Shown in pieces: positions 7,299 through 7,703 of a stretch of 7,703 nt of DNA. Under the pieces are notes generated by a model, which saw only the letters and a list, made by a program, of their open reading frames with translations, did not search any database and was not told where the DNA came from. Position numbers and translations under genes: made by a program. The DNA lies in the NCBI GenBank assembly GCA_030673355.1, contig DAOVJF010000107.1, forward strand, positions 1 to 7,703, given 5' to 3'. Within the stretch, counting starts at the first letter, position 1. Each line of letters starts with the position of its first letter. Source of the DNA: Planctomycetota bacterium (GTDB lineage: Bacteria; JAJVIF01; JAPKYR01).

Positions 7299-7703
7299 TT
7301 AATCCACACCGAAATCAATTCCACCCTCGTCCCGTTTCTCCTCCTCTTTCGCCGCCACGGGTTCTTCAACGGTTTCCCCAGCCACCTTCTCAGCTTCAAC
7401 TGCCTCAACCTGCTCCCCTTCCTCATCATATTCAGGAAGCGGTTCTTCCATACGCTGGTACCAGTCCTGCTTCTCCAGATTCCTGGTCACAAAAGTTGCA
7501 GCCCAGTGGTCCTTCATTGAGTCGATCTGGGCGTTGGTTTTTCTCAACCGCGATTCAAGGTTTCGGCGATCATCGATCTCGCGTTTCACCTGTCTCTGCA
7601 GTTCAGTCAACTGGCTTTCCAGTTTCGTAATACTTTTACGGAGCTCAACGGCTTCTTTATTTGCATTATCCGCATGCTCAGTGCTGATCTTGATCTCACG
7701 GCG
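7299..7703 (-). CDS. Coiled-coil protein with acidic C-terminal tail, 5'-truncated
   Basis: The minus-strand frame is open from the right edge of the window to the TAA at 7299-7301 (134 residues visible); the TTG at 7608-7610 is an internal leucine codon, not a needed start, since the frame and its heptads continue upstream of it. Counting from the window edge, hydrophobic residues fall on a regular 3-4 spacing (L21, I25, L28, L32, L35, V39, then L49, L53, I60, M63), which indicates a coiled coil. Next come an aromatic, charged segment (MKDHWAATFVTRNLEKQDWYQRM), then an acidic, Ala/Val-rich low-complexity stretch (Glu runs, VEAVEAEKVAGETVEEP), ending in GGIDFGVD. I do not recognise a family and the N-terminal part is missing, so no function is given. 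A membrane-anchored or filament-like structural protein is possible. It is convergent with the FapA-like gene and shares its terminator. Confidence 0.72.
   Translation of the reverse strand, partial: RREIKISTEHADNANKEAVELRKSITKLESQLTELQRQVKREIDDRRNLESRLRKTNAQIDSMKDHWAATFVTRNLEKQDWYQRMEEPLPEYDEEGEQVEAVEAEKVAGETVEEPVAAKEEEKRDEGGIDFGVD

Noticed and set aside
7608..7610. TTG at 7610 as the start of the minus-strand gene
   Set aside because: The frame continues open to the edge and the heptad pattern extends upstream of it, so the gene is cut by the window instead.

Overview
The window (7,703 bases, roughly balanced base composition, no RNA gene, no insertion sequence, no CRISPR) is a compact piece of a bacterial chromosome. 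It holds seven protein genes: five complete and one cut at the left edge on the plus strand, and one cut at the right edge on the minus strand. NAD-dependent ligase LigA, the methylthiotransferase MtaB and a FapA/DUF342 protein show that the host is a bacterium. A Sec signal peptide on one orphan protein and a dTDP-rhamnose-type glycosyltransferase suggest an envelope with exported and glycosylated parts. I cannot name the phylum from the sequence; an uncultivated lineage is plausible because two proteins match no family I recognise and LigA departs from its family at conserved motif positions.

Layout: (1) positions 2-1633, the C-terminal four fifths of ligA (nick sealing in replication and repair); (2) 1742-2773, a secreted protein of unknown function; (3) 2841-3725, a family 2 glycosyltransferase; (4) 3735-4043, a small membrane protein with a SHOCT-like tail; (5) 4046-5344, mtaB, the tRNA ms2t6A37 methylthiotransferase; (6) 5394-7211, a 605-residue FapA/DUF342 protein; (7) 7243-7273, a terminator hairpin usable in both directions; (8) 7299-7703, minus strand, the C-terminal end of a coiled-coil protein with an acidic tail.

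Genes 3 to 5 are separated by 9 and 2 bases and gene 6 follows after 49 bases, so 2841-7211 reads as one transcription unit that ends at the hairpin. ligA and the secreted protein precede it on the same strand with gaps of 108 and 67 bases and no terminator in between, so they may be co-transcribed. The genes do not form an obvious pathway: DNA repair, surface sugar transfer, tRNA modification and a putative localisation scaffold lie side by side.

I did not find a clearly new system. The points most worth a second look are the threefold N-terminal repeat in the FapA-like protein, the nested inverted repeat just upstream of it, the altered motif residues in LigA, and the uncharacterised secreted cysteine-containing protein.
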